NCBI GenBank assembly: GCA_003023485.1
Contig: PXSG01000095.1
Coordinates: 1-20,801, forward strand
From: Halobacteriales archaeon SW_10_68_16
GTDB taxonomy: Archaea > Halobacteriota > Halobacteria > Halobacteriales > Haloarculaceae
Length of the DNA stretch: 20,801 bases
Direction: 5' to 3'
Part shown: piece after piece, positions 15,284 through 20,801 of the stretch
Position numbering within the stretch: position 1 is the first letter of the stretch
Layout of the letters: every line of letters starts with the position of its first letter
Notes under the pieces: model-generated
What the model was told of the DNA's origin: nothing
The model's input: the letters and a program-made list of their open reading frames with translations, nothing else
Database searches by the model: none
Made by a program: the position numbers and the translations under genes

Positions 15284-16036
15284 TCAGTCGGCCTCCTCGG
15301 GGTCCCAGTCCCGCTCGACGGGCGTCTCGCTGGCGTCGATGGATTCCAGGAGCCACTCGGCGGCAGCCTCGACGCCCTCGGCGTCGCTCGCGGACACCTT
15401 CAGGCGGTTGTGCCGGGCTTCCCGGTCGGGGTAACAGCCCACGCGGACGCCGAAGCGCTCGCGTGCCGCCGAGAGCGCCGGGACGATGTTGGCCTCCGGC
15501 TCGACCGTGTAGAGAGTCCGCGAGACGATGTCGCCCTCGAAGGCACCGCTCACTTCGTGGAACATCGCCTTCATCTCGCCGGGGATGCCCGGCAGGACGT
15601 AGACGTTCTCGACGACTGCGCCGGGTGCGAGTCCCTCGGGGTTGAGCACCGGCCGGCTCCCCGCGGGGACGCTTGCCTCGCTCTCGGCGTCGACGTCGAC
15701 GTCCGGGATGGTGCCCTCGAGTTCGGCCAGGCGCTCGCGGACGTCCGCCAGCGCGAGGTCGCTGACGGCCATCCCCCGGTCGAAGGCGTCCGCGACGGCC
15801 TCCATGGTGACGTCGTCGGGCGTGCCGCCGATGCCGCCGGTCACGAGGACGGCGTCGAACTCCTCGGAGTACTCGCGGACGCGGGCCGCGATGGTCTCGC
15901 GGTCGTCCGGGACCACGAGGATGCGCCGGACCGACACCCCGCGGTCGGCCAACTGGCCGGCCAGCCACGTGCCGTTGGTGTTGGCGGTATCGCCCGCCAG
16001 CAGTTCCTCGCCCACCGTGACCAGTGCGACCTCCAT
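15284..16036 (-). CDS. CinA/MoaB-type molybdopterin-binding domain protein
   Basis: A 250-residue protein of the CinA N-terminal (MoCF) family, begun by MEVALVTVGEELLAGDTANTN. The phosphate-binding motif GGIGGTPDDVT is at 67-77 and the family segment VYVLPGIPGEMKAMF follows later. The C-terminal nicotinamide-nucleotide amidase domain of bacterial CinA is absent, which is usual in archaea. Related domains act in molybdopterin synthesis or hydrolyse ADP-ribose and nucleotide by-products, so the true reaction is open. The start ATG (16036) overlaps the ferredoxin stop as TGATG, showing coupled translation. It is probably cytoplasmic. Confidence 0.9.
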   Translation of the reverse strand: MEVALVTVGEELLAGDTANTNGTWLAGQLADRGVSVRRILVVPDDRETIAARVREYSEEFDAVLVTGGIGGTPDDVTMEAVADAFDRGMAVSDLALADVRERLAELEGTIPDVDVDAESEASVPAGSRPVLNPEGLAPGAVVENVYVLPGIPGEMKAMFHEVSGAFEGDIVSRTLYTVEPEANIVPALSAARERFGVRVGCYPDREARHNRLKVSASDAEGVEAAAEWLLESIDASETPVERDWDPEEAD

Positions 16037-16281
16037 CAGGGCACCAGTTGCTCGCCGTCGTCGTCGTAGACGGTGATGGCGTCGACGGGGCAGGTCCGGG
16101 CGGCGAACTTCGCGTCGAACTCCGCCTCGTCGGGCACCTCGCGGGCGAACAGGTCCGGCTCGATTTCCTCGCTGTCCGCGAGCACTGCCTTGCCCGCGTC
16201 CTCGTCCCTCTCGAAGGCCTCGTACTCGGCGACACACTGGAACATCCCGATGCAGGTGTCGCGGTCGAACTGGATTCGCAT
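16036..16281 (-). CDS. Ferredoxin, probably [3Fe-4S] type
   Basis: An 81-residue acidic ferredoxin. C10 and C16 in DTCIGMFQCV, and C64 in ARTCPVDAIT, are the only cysteines. The cluster pattern is therefore Cys-x5-Cys...Cys-Pro, with Met13 where a fourth ligand would be. This is the mark of single [3Fe-4S] ferredoxins such as those serving cytochromes P450. The start is ATG at 16281, with a T-rich box (CTTTTGT, 16310-16304) about 25 bases upstream. The stop overlaps the CinA-like start. The redox partner is unknown; no P450 is in the window. Confidence 0.9.
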   Translation of the reverse strand: MRIQFDRDTCIGMFQCVAEYEAFERDEDAGKAVLADSEEIEPDLFAREVPDEAEFDAKFAARTCPVDAITVYDDDGEQLVP

Positions 16282-16360
16282 ACCTGTAGTGGGGCGCGGG
16301 GGGACAAAAGCGGTGCGTGTCTCGAATCCGGGACCGTTCGCACCCAGGGGAGTATCGGCG

Positions 16361-16369
16361 TTCTTTTTG
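16361..16369 (+). promoter_or_regulatory. T-rich promoter box of the PHP gene
   Basis: TTCTTTTTG lies 23-31 bases ahead of the GTG at 16392. It supports that GTG as a leaderless start rather than the longer frame beginning at 16317. Confidence 0.4.
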
Positions 16370-16391
16370 CGTTTGCACGCCAAGCGAGAGT

Positions 16392-17090
16392 GTGCTCTCG
16401 GTCGAGCTCCACGCCCACTCGTCGCTGTCCTACGACGGCCGCGACCCGGTCGAGCACCTCCTCGAATCGGCCGCGGCGGTCGGGCTGGACGGCCTCGCGG
16501 TGACCGACCACGACGAGATCGACGCCAGCCTCGCGGCCGCCGACCTGGCCCCCGAGTACGGGCTCGTGGGCATCCCCGGCATGGAGGTCACCAGTGCCGC
16601 CGGGCACGTCCTCGCGCTGGGCGTCACGGAACTCGTCCCCGCCGGCCTCTCCTTTCAGGAGGCCATCGAGGAAATCCACGGGCAGGGCGGCATCGCGGTC
16701 GTTCCCCACCCCTTCCAGAAGTCACGGAGCGGCGTCCTCGCCAAAATATCGCAGGAGGAACTGACCGCGGCCGACGCCATCGAAGTGTTCAACTCCCGAC
16801 TGTTGACCGGCCGGGCCAACCGCCGCGCCGAGCGGTTCGCCCACCGGCACAACCTCCCCGTGACCGCCGGCAGCGACGCCCACATCTGCGAGATGATCGG
16901 CCGCGGCGTCACCCACGTCGACACCGACAAGCGCTCCGCCGCGGCCATCCTCGCGGCCATCCGCGAGGGCCACACCTCCGTCGAGGGCCGGCGCACCCCC
17001 TGGCACATCAGTTTCCGCCAGGCCGCCGGCGGCGTGAAACGCCGTGTGGCCACCCGGGTCCGGCGCATGCTCGGCCACAGCGCCGACTGA
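16392..17090 (+). CDS. PHP-domain metal-dependent phosphoesterase
   Basis: A 232-residue PHP-fold phosphoesterase. The metal-binding motifs are in order: HAH at residues 7-9, TDHDEID near 38-44, GMEVTS with E65, H72, VPHPF with H106, E131 in IEVFNS, and SDAH at 161-164. The family cuts phosphate from small molecules or nucleic-acid ends (histidinol phosphatase, nucleoside phosphatase, polymerase PHP). GTG at 16392 is chosen as start because the conserved strand begins four codons later and a T-rich promoter box sits at the right distance. A Lys/Arg-rich tail (VKRRVATRVRRML) could contact nucleic acid or membrane. Only two bases separate it from the next gene. The substrate is unknown. Confidence 0.88.
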   Translation: MLSVELHAHSSLSYDGRDPVEHLLESAAAVGLDGLAVTDHDEIDASLAAADLAPEYGLVGIPGMEVTSAAGHVLALGVTELVPAGLSFQEAIEEIHGQGGIAVVPHPFQKSRSGVLAKISQEELTAADAIEVFNSRLLTGRANRRAERFAHRHNLPVTAGSDAHICEMIGRGVTHVDTDKRSAAAILAAIREGHTSVEGRRTPWHISFRQAAGGVKRRVATRVRRMLGHSAD

Positions 17091-17092
17091 CC

Positions 17093-17327
17093 ATGCGGTC
17101 CGGGGTGACGGCACTCGACGGCGTCGACTCGGCGCTGCTGGCGGCCAGCCTCGACGCGCGCTGTACGCTCGGGTTCCCCGACAGCCCCGACCTCGCGGCG
17201 GCACACTCGGGTGCTCGGTCGCGAGGTCCGGACGGTCGAATTCGGCCACGACAGGCTGGCCCGCCAGGCCGGCTACAAGCGCCGCATGGACGACCACGTC
17301 TCGCAGTACGTCGAATCGCTGCTGTAG
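17093..17327 (+). pseudogene. Small unrecognised gene, apparently frameshifted
   Basis: It begins 2 bases after the PHP stop. The first 39 codons read well as MRSGVTALDGVDSALLAASL, then DARCTLGFPDSPDLAAAHS. After about 17210 that frame turns into Arg/Pro-rich antisense junk. The +1 frame continues convincingly from 17211 as VLGREVRTVEFGHDRLARQA, then GYKRRMDDHVSQYVESLL, with a stop at 17325-17327 directly against the SAMP2 stop. The simplest reading is one gene of about 78 codons with a single indel near 17205-17211. It may be a true mutation or a sequence error. No family is recognised. Confidence 0.5.
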
Positions 17328-17531
17328 TCACCCGCCTGCGACGAGCCGGAGGACGCGCACGCGCTCGACGTCGGGGTCGACGGACTCGTCCTCGGGGACC
17401 GGCCGGCCGTCGACGAGGACCGACACCTCGTGGCGGCTCACGTCGAACGGCGCGAGGAGGTCGCCGTAGGTGGTCTCGGGCTCGACGCGGACCTCCCGGG
17501 TGTCCTCGCCGACGAACTCGACCGTGACCAT
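17328..17531 (-). CDS. samp2: Ubiquitin-like small archaeal modifier protein SAMP2
   Basis: A 67-residue beta-grasp protein ending in Gly-Gly. The end is activated by the E1-like UbaA for attachment to lysines (sampylation) and for sulfur transfer to tRNA wobble uridine. MVTVEFVGEDTREVRVEPET, HEVSVLVDGRPVPEDESV and VRVLRLVAGG track the Haloferax SAMP2 sequence almost position by position. The start is ATG at 17531-17529. The protein contains no lysine at all; the Haloferax lysine used for SAMP2 chains is Arg here. It lies 47 bases after cheC on the same strand, so it may share that transcript. Confidence 0.92.
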   Translation of the reverse strand: MVTVEFVGEDTREVRVEPETTYGDLLAPFDVSRHEVSVLVDGRPVPEDESVDPDVERVRVLRLVAGG

Positions 17532-17578
17532 GTCTACCCCTGGGACGCTGTGGAGTTGAGCGTGTCGGACGGCGCTCG

Positions 17579-18178
17579 TCAGACCTCTATCTCCTGCATG
17601 AGGTCGACGAGTTCCTCGAGTTCGGGGAAGGTGTAGACCTTGACGTTGATGTCGGAGTCGAGCGCCCGCACCCGGGAGTCGAACATGAGTGCCATGTCGT
17701 TCTCGCGGTCGCCCACGAGGTCGTCGACCATGCCGCTGCCGGGACCGTAGGTGAAGGTAGGGGTGGACATGTCGATGGTCGTCTCGAGGACGTTCGCCCA
17801 GCCGTCGATGAACCCGGAGGTCATGATGTTGCCGATCTCCTCGATGGCCGACCGTTCCATATCGGTGAAGCCACCCTCCGTCGAGGTCTCGCCCATGTCG
17901 CCGATCATCCCGCGGGCGAGTTCCTTCGCGCTGGCGGCGTTGAACAGGAAGAGGATGTATCCGTAGGGGGGTTCGAGCATCTCGATGCTGATCCCGATCT
18001 GTTTCTCGTCGCCGACGTGGGTCTTGATGTCGGGCACGTCGATGAAGTTGATCTTCGTGATCTCCATCTCCGTCTCCATGCCCGTCATCTGGCTGAGGTG
18101 GTCCGCGACCGTGTTCCCGCCCTCCTTGGCCATCTTGTTGAACAACCCGAGCTTCCGGATGTCGATCAGCAGGCTCAT
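17579..18178 (-). CDS. cheC: Chemotaxis protein CheC
   Basis: A 199-residue CheC/CheX/FliY-family protein, a phosphatase of CheY-P or adaptor in taxis signalling. Two copies of the active-site pattern (E-x2-N on a helix) are seen: MAKEGGNTVADHLSQM near 16-31 and RSAIEEIGNIMTSGF in the second half. Length and order match archaeal CheC. The start is ATG at 18178, with TTATAA 33-38 bases upstream. No other chemotaxis gene lies in the window, whereas archaeal cheC genes usually sit in a che cluster. It may be a stand-alone copy. Confidence 0.93.
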   Translation of the reverse strand: MSLLIDIRKLGLFNKMAKEGGNTVADHLSQMTGMETEMEITKINFIDVPDIKTHVGDEKQIGISIEMLEPPYGYILFLFNAASAKELARGMIGDMGETSTEGGFTDMERSAIEEIGNIMTSGFIDGWANVLETTIDMSTPTFTYGPGSGMVDDLVGDRENDMALMFDSRVRALDSDINVKVYTFPELEELVDLMQEIEV

Positions 18179-18210
18179 GTCCGCGTTGCCCGGCCGTTGC
18201 CTCCCGCTCC

Positions 18211-18216
18211 TTATAA
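18211..18216 (-). promoter_or_regulatory. TATA box of cheC
   Basis: TTATAA lies 33-38 bases ahead of the cheC ATG (18178), implying a leader of only a few bases. Confidence 0.5.
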
Positions 18217-18259
18217 CCCCTCGCCCGCCATTTTCGCGAGCGAGAACGGCGGGTCAAAA

Positions 18260-18265
18260 TTTATA
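18260..18265 (+). promoter_or_regulatory. TATA box of the 18290 gene
   Basis: TTTATA, within AAAATTTATACTCGG, lies 25-30 bases ahead of the ATG at 18290. It is a textbook leaderless haloarchaeal promoter and faces away from the cheC TATA. Confidence 0.6.
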
Positions 18266-18289
18266 CTCGGTTTTTCCTAACGGCCGGAC

Positions 18290-18661
18290 ATGAGAAACGG
18301 AGTGCCGTTCGAGTACGAGTTCCGCGAGCGGGGGAACGTGCTGGTCCAGGACATGGAAGCATGGGACGGGAGCCCGGAGGGACTGGACGCCGTCTCGCGG
18401 GAGTGGGCCGACCTGGCGGGCCAGGACCACATCACGGCCACGCTGACCGTCTTCGGCGACGACCTGATGTTGGGTCCCGACGCACAGGAGGAACTGATGG
18501 AAGAGTGGAGCGGGGACGCCGACCGGGTGGACCTCGACGGCATCGCCTACGTCGGACCGGGTATCAAGGCCCGGGCGGTCAGCGCCAATATCGACGCCGA
18601 CTACGAGATTCGGACCTTCGACGACTTCGAGGCCGGACTGTCGTGGGCACAGTCGCGCTGA
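18290..18661 (+). CDS. Acidic conserved-type protein, possibly STAS/SpoIIAA-like
   Basis: A 123-residue soluble acidic protein. The order of a strand (ITATLTVFGDDLML), an acidic helix (DAQEELMEEWSGDADRV), a second strand-turn (IAYVGPGIKARAVSANI) and the ending TFDDFEAGLSWAQ recall SpoIIAA-like STAS proteins of archaea. That match is by general pattern only. No catalytic motif, cysteine or membrane segment is seen. The start is ATG at 18290, with TTTATA 25-30 bases upstream, so it is probably leaderless and well transcribed. Function unknown. Confidence 0.8.
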   Translation: MRNGVPFEYEFRERGNVLVQDMEAWDGSPEGLDAVSREWADLAGQDHITATLTVFGDDLMLGPDAQEELMEEWSGDADRVDLDGIAYVGPGIKARAVSANIDADYEIRTFDDFEAGLSWAQSR

Positions 18662-18733
18662 CTGGCCGCCCATTCTGCCCGAACCCACACCGAACCCAAA
18701 ACGGACTTGGGGACCCCTCGCCATCGTGGAGGC

Positions 18734-19966
18734 ATGAGCGTCTCGCGCGAGGTCGAACTGGAGGGCCACATCATCGACTCCGGGATGATGCAGGCCTGTT
18801 TCGGCATCATCATGGACATGGGGGGGTCCTTCCAGGTCGAGGAGTTCGAGATCGGCCGCCACAAGACCGAGGAGTCCTACGCGCGCCTGGTCGTCGAGGG
18901 CGACGACCACCACCACCTCCAGTCGATCGTCCACGAACTCCACCAGAACGGGGTCAACCCCTCGGACCCGGACGACGCCCGCCTCGAACCCGCGCCGGCC
19001 GACCAGGTCGTCCCGACCGACTTCTACTCGACGACCAACCACCCCACCGACGTCCGCGTCGAGGGCGAGTGGATCCCCGTCGAGGACATCGAGATGGACT
19101 GTGCGGTCACCGTCGAGTTCACCGACGATGGCCCCCGCGCGAGGACCGAGGTCCTGAACGCCATCGAGGAGGGCGACCTCGTGGTGACCGGCAACTCGGG
19201 CATCCGCGTCAAACCCCCCGAGCGCCCCCGGGGCAAGGAGGGCGCCTTCGGGTTCATGCAGGGCGGCGTCTCCTCGGAGCGACCCTCGGAGACGACCATC
19301 GCCAACATCGCCGAGGCAATCGAGGAGACCAGACGGGACGGCGGGGACATCCTCGCGGTCTGTGGCCCGGCGCTGATTCACTCGGGCGCCCGCGAGGACA
19401 TGGCGCGCCTGGTCCGCGAGGGCTACGTCGACATGCTCTCGGTCGGCAACGGCTTCGCTGTCCACGACCTCGAGCGGGACATCTACGGCACCTCGCTGGG
19501 GATGGACACCGAGTCGCTGGACCACCCCCGCGAGGGCCACAAACACCACATCTACACCATCAGCGAGATCATCCGCGCGGGCGGTATCGAGGATGCCGTC
19601 GAATCCGGCGTCGTCGAGTCGGGCGTGATGTACGAGTGTGTCGAGAACGACGTCCCCTACGTCATCGCGGGGTCGATCCGCGACGACGGCCCCCTCCCCG
19701 ACACCATCACCGACGCCGTCGAGGCACAGAACGCCATCCGCGAGCAGGCCCACGAGGCAGACCTCGTGTTGATGCTCGCGACGTTGCTCCACTCGGTCGC
19801 CATCGGGAATTGCCTCCCCTCGACGACCCGGACCGTCTGTGTCGACATCAACCCCGCGACTGTCACCCAGTTGCTCGACCGCGGGAGCGCACAGGCCGCG
19901 GGCATGGTCACCGACATCGGTACGTTCGTCCCCATCCTCGCGGAACATCTCTTCGACGAGCGGTAA
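18734..19966 (+). CDS. TIGR00300-type LOR/SDH family protein, probable archaeal ornithine cyclodeaminase
   Basis: A 410-residue protein of the archaeal family annotated as TIGR00300 or LOR/SDH bifunctional-like. The N-terminal domain begins MSVSREVELEGHIIDSGMMQ and contains FQVEEFEIGRHKTEESYARL. A middle segment has NSGIRVKPPERPRGKEGAFG. The C-terminal Rossmann-like part has DILAVCGPALIHSGAREDM and GYVDMLSVGNGFAVHDLER. A methanogen member (MMP1218) and the cyanobacterial AgrE C-domain are ornithine cyclodeaminases (ornithine to proline and ammonia). The start is ATG at 18734. This would be the window's second ornithine-cyclodeaminase-type gene, of a fold unrelated to the left-edge one. Confidence 0.85.
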   Translation: MSVSREVELEGHIIDSGMMQACFGIIMDMGGSFQVEEFEIGRHKTEESYARLVVEGDDHHHLQSIVHELHQNGVNPSDPDDARLEPAPADQVVPTDFYSTTNHPTDVRVEGEWIPVEDIEMDCAVTVEFTDDGPRARTEVLNAIEEGDLVVTGNSGIRVKPPERPRGKEGAFGFMQGGVSSERPSETTIANIAEAIEETRRDGGDILAVCGPALIHSGAREDMARLVREGYVDMLSVGNGFAVHDLERDIYGTSLGMDTESLDHPREGHKHHIYTISEIIRAGGIEDAVESGVVESGVMYECVENDVPYVIAGSIRDDGPLPDTITDAVEAQNAIREQAHEADLVLMLATLLHSVAIGNCLPSTTRTVCVDINPATVTQLLDRGSAQAAGMVTDIGTFVPILAEHLFDER

Positions 19967-20020
19967 CCTCGATCCGCTCGACCAGTAAACACTTCTATCC
20001 GGACGAGACAGTGCGTAGCC

Positions 20021-20449
20021 ATGGGCGAGGGCGATTCCGACCACACGACATACAGACTGTCCGGCACGCGCCGGGGCCGCCACCACATGCGCGTCGACAC
20101 CGGCGGGGAAACCTTCGACGTCGACACCGACGTCAACCCGGTCCAGTACCTGCTCGGCTCGCTTGTGGGGTGTCTGAACTTCACCGCCACGACCGTCTCG
20201 CGCGAGATGGACGTCGACATCGAGGCACTCGAGGCCGACGTCGAGGCCGACATCGACTACTCGCGGTACAAGGGCGAGGAGACCGACGCCCGGGCCGGCC
20301 TGCAGGCGGTGCGGGTCACGCTGACCGTCGAGGCCGACGTCGACGAGGAGACGCTGGCGGAACTGCTCGAAGAGATCGAACAGCGCTGTCCCGTCTCCGA
20401 GACGCTCGCAAACGGCACCGACCTCGGCGTCTCTGTCGAGTCGGGGTAG
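20021..20449 (+). CDS. OsmC family protein
   Basis: A 142-residue protein of the OsmC/Ohr group, thiol peroxidases that remove organic peroxides. The two redox cysteines are in SLVGCLNFTATTVSREM (mid-protein helix) and EQRCPVSETL. The fold region VDTDVNPVQYLLGSLVGC is characteristic. The start is ATG at 20021. It is the general OsmC subgroup rather than Ohr. The preceding TIGR00300 gene ends 54 bases upstream on the same strand. Peroxide activity is a family inference. Confidence 0.92.
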   Translation: MGEGDSDHTTYRLSGTRRGRHHMRVDTGGETFDVDTDVNPVQYLLGSLVGCLNFTATTVSREMDVDIEALEADVEADIDYSRYKGEETDARAGLQAVRVTLTVEADVDEETLAELLEEIEQRCPVSETLANGTDLGVSVESG

Positions 20450-20509
20450 CGCGTCGATCCTCCGGCCAGCGGGCGAGGTTTCATACCGCACGGGGGGATA
20501 GTGCGATGT

Positions 20510-20801
20510 ATGGGAGAGTCCGTCGGTGACGTGCCGCCGGAACCGGTCGACGCACTCCTTTCCCGGCTTCGTGAGCCGCCCGTGCGCCTCGCGCTCCTGT
20601 TCGGTTCGCACGCCACGGACGACGCAACACCGACGAGTGACCTCGATATCGCCGTCGCCTACGAGACAGACACCACCGACGTGACGGACAGGCATCTCTC
20701 CCTCGTTGCCGACCTCACGCGGATTGTCGGGAGTGACGACGTCGATGTCGTCCGGTTGCAGTCGGTCGACCCGCGAATAGCAGTGGAGGCACTCGAAGAC
20801 G
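20510..20801 (+). CDS. MNT-type minimal nucleotidyltransferase, cut by right edge
   Basis: The first 97 residues of a polymerase-beta-fold nucleotidyltransferase. The core motif is LFGSHATDDATPTSDLDIAV, with Gly-Ser at 32-33 and the metal-binding D44 and D46. A third acidic position, VDVV, follows near residue 79. Such proteins are often paired with a HEPN protein as a toxin-antitoxin unit in which MNT adds AMP to the HEPN toxin; any partner would lie beyond the window. The start is ATG at 20510, with a TATA-like TTTCATA about 25-31 bases upstream. Confidence 0.85.
   Translation, partial: MGESVGDVPPEPVDALLSRLREPPVRLALLFGSHATDDATPTSDLDIAVAYETDTTDVTDRHLSLVADLTRIVGSDDVDVVRLQSVDPRIAVEALED

Noticed and set aside
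18254..20695. 813-codon minus-strand frame over the right end
   Set aside because: Shadow of four plus-strand genes with recognised motifs, with no domain of its own.

Overview
The window looks like chromosomal DNA of a haloarchaeon (class Halobacteria). The grounds are strong GC richness, very acidic predicted proteins (runs of Asp/Glu, few Lys), TATA-like boxes about 25 bases ahead of several start codons with no ribosome binding site (leaderless genes), a SAMP2-type ubiquitin-like protein, a CheC protein, a Tat-type lipoprotein signal and the short archaeal type of PRPP synthetase. No rRNA, tRNA, CRISPR array or transposase gene was seen.

Layout. (1) 1-1811: a divergent pair, an ornithine cyclodeaminase/mu-crystallin family protein cut by the left edge and a DAO-family FAD oxidoreductase. 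(2) 1812-2291: a non-coding tract with nested inverted repeats, bounded by an imperfect 17-bp inverted repeat. (3) 2292-7292: a catabolic cluster of a ThDP-dependent enzyme, an IclR regulator, a glutaryl-CoA-dehydrogenase-like enzyme and a class III CoA-transferase. Four copies of one 17-bp palindrome (GTTYG-N7-CRAAC) lie in and after this cluster and are probably the IclR operators. (4) 7293-7803: an intergenic stretch with two of these palindromes, a hairpin, an AT-rich island built on AGTATA repeats, and a 32-codon membrane-helix remnant. (5) 7804-10629: PRPP synthetase and a CPA1-type cation/proton antiporter with a TrkA-type NAD-binding module. (6) 10753-11662: a cobalamin-binding-type gene broken by a deletion and frameshift, behind a structured leader. 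(7) 11889-12456: a 32-residue ORF overlapping a PIN-like gene. (8) 12502-15211: a polar amino acid ABC transporter. (9) 15284-16281: a three-cysteine ferredoxin and a CinA/MoaB-like protein. (10) 16392-17327: a PHP-domain protein and a small frameshifted gene. (11) 17328-18178: CheC and SAMP2. (12) 18290-20801: a small acidic protein, a TIGR00300-type LOR/SDH (archaeal ornithine cyclodeaminase) protein, OsmC and the start of a MNT nucleotidyltransferase.

How the genes may work together. The clearest unit is the IclR cluster. A CoA-transferase next to a GCDH-like dehydrogenase that keeps the family's Arg and catalytic Glu suggests activation of glutarate (or a similar dicarboxylate) to the CoA ester and oxidative decarboxylation to an enoyl-CoA. 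The ThDP enzyme may supply the acid from a 2-oxo acid. The left-edge pair belongs to families that also act on cyclic imino acids, so a lysine/pipecolate-to-glutaryl-CoA route is possible but is inference only.

The best candidates for something undescribed are the shared IclR palindrome with two copies outside any gene start, the repeat-bearing AT island beside a transporter remnant, the structured leader of the broken cobalamin-binding gene, and a SAMP2 with no lysine.
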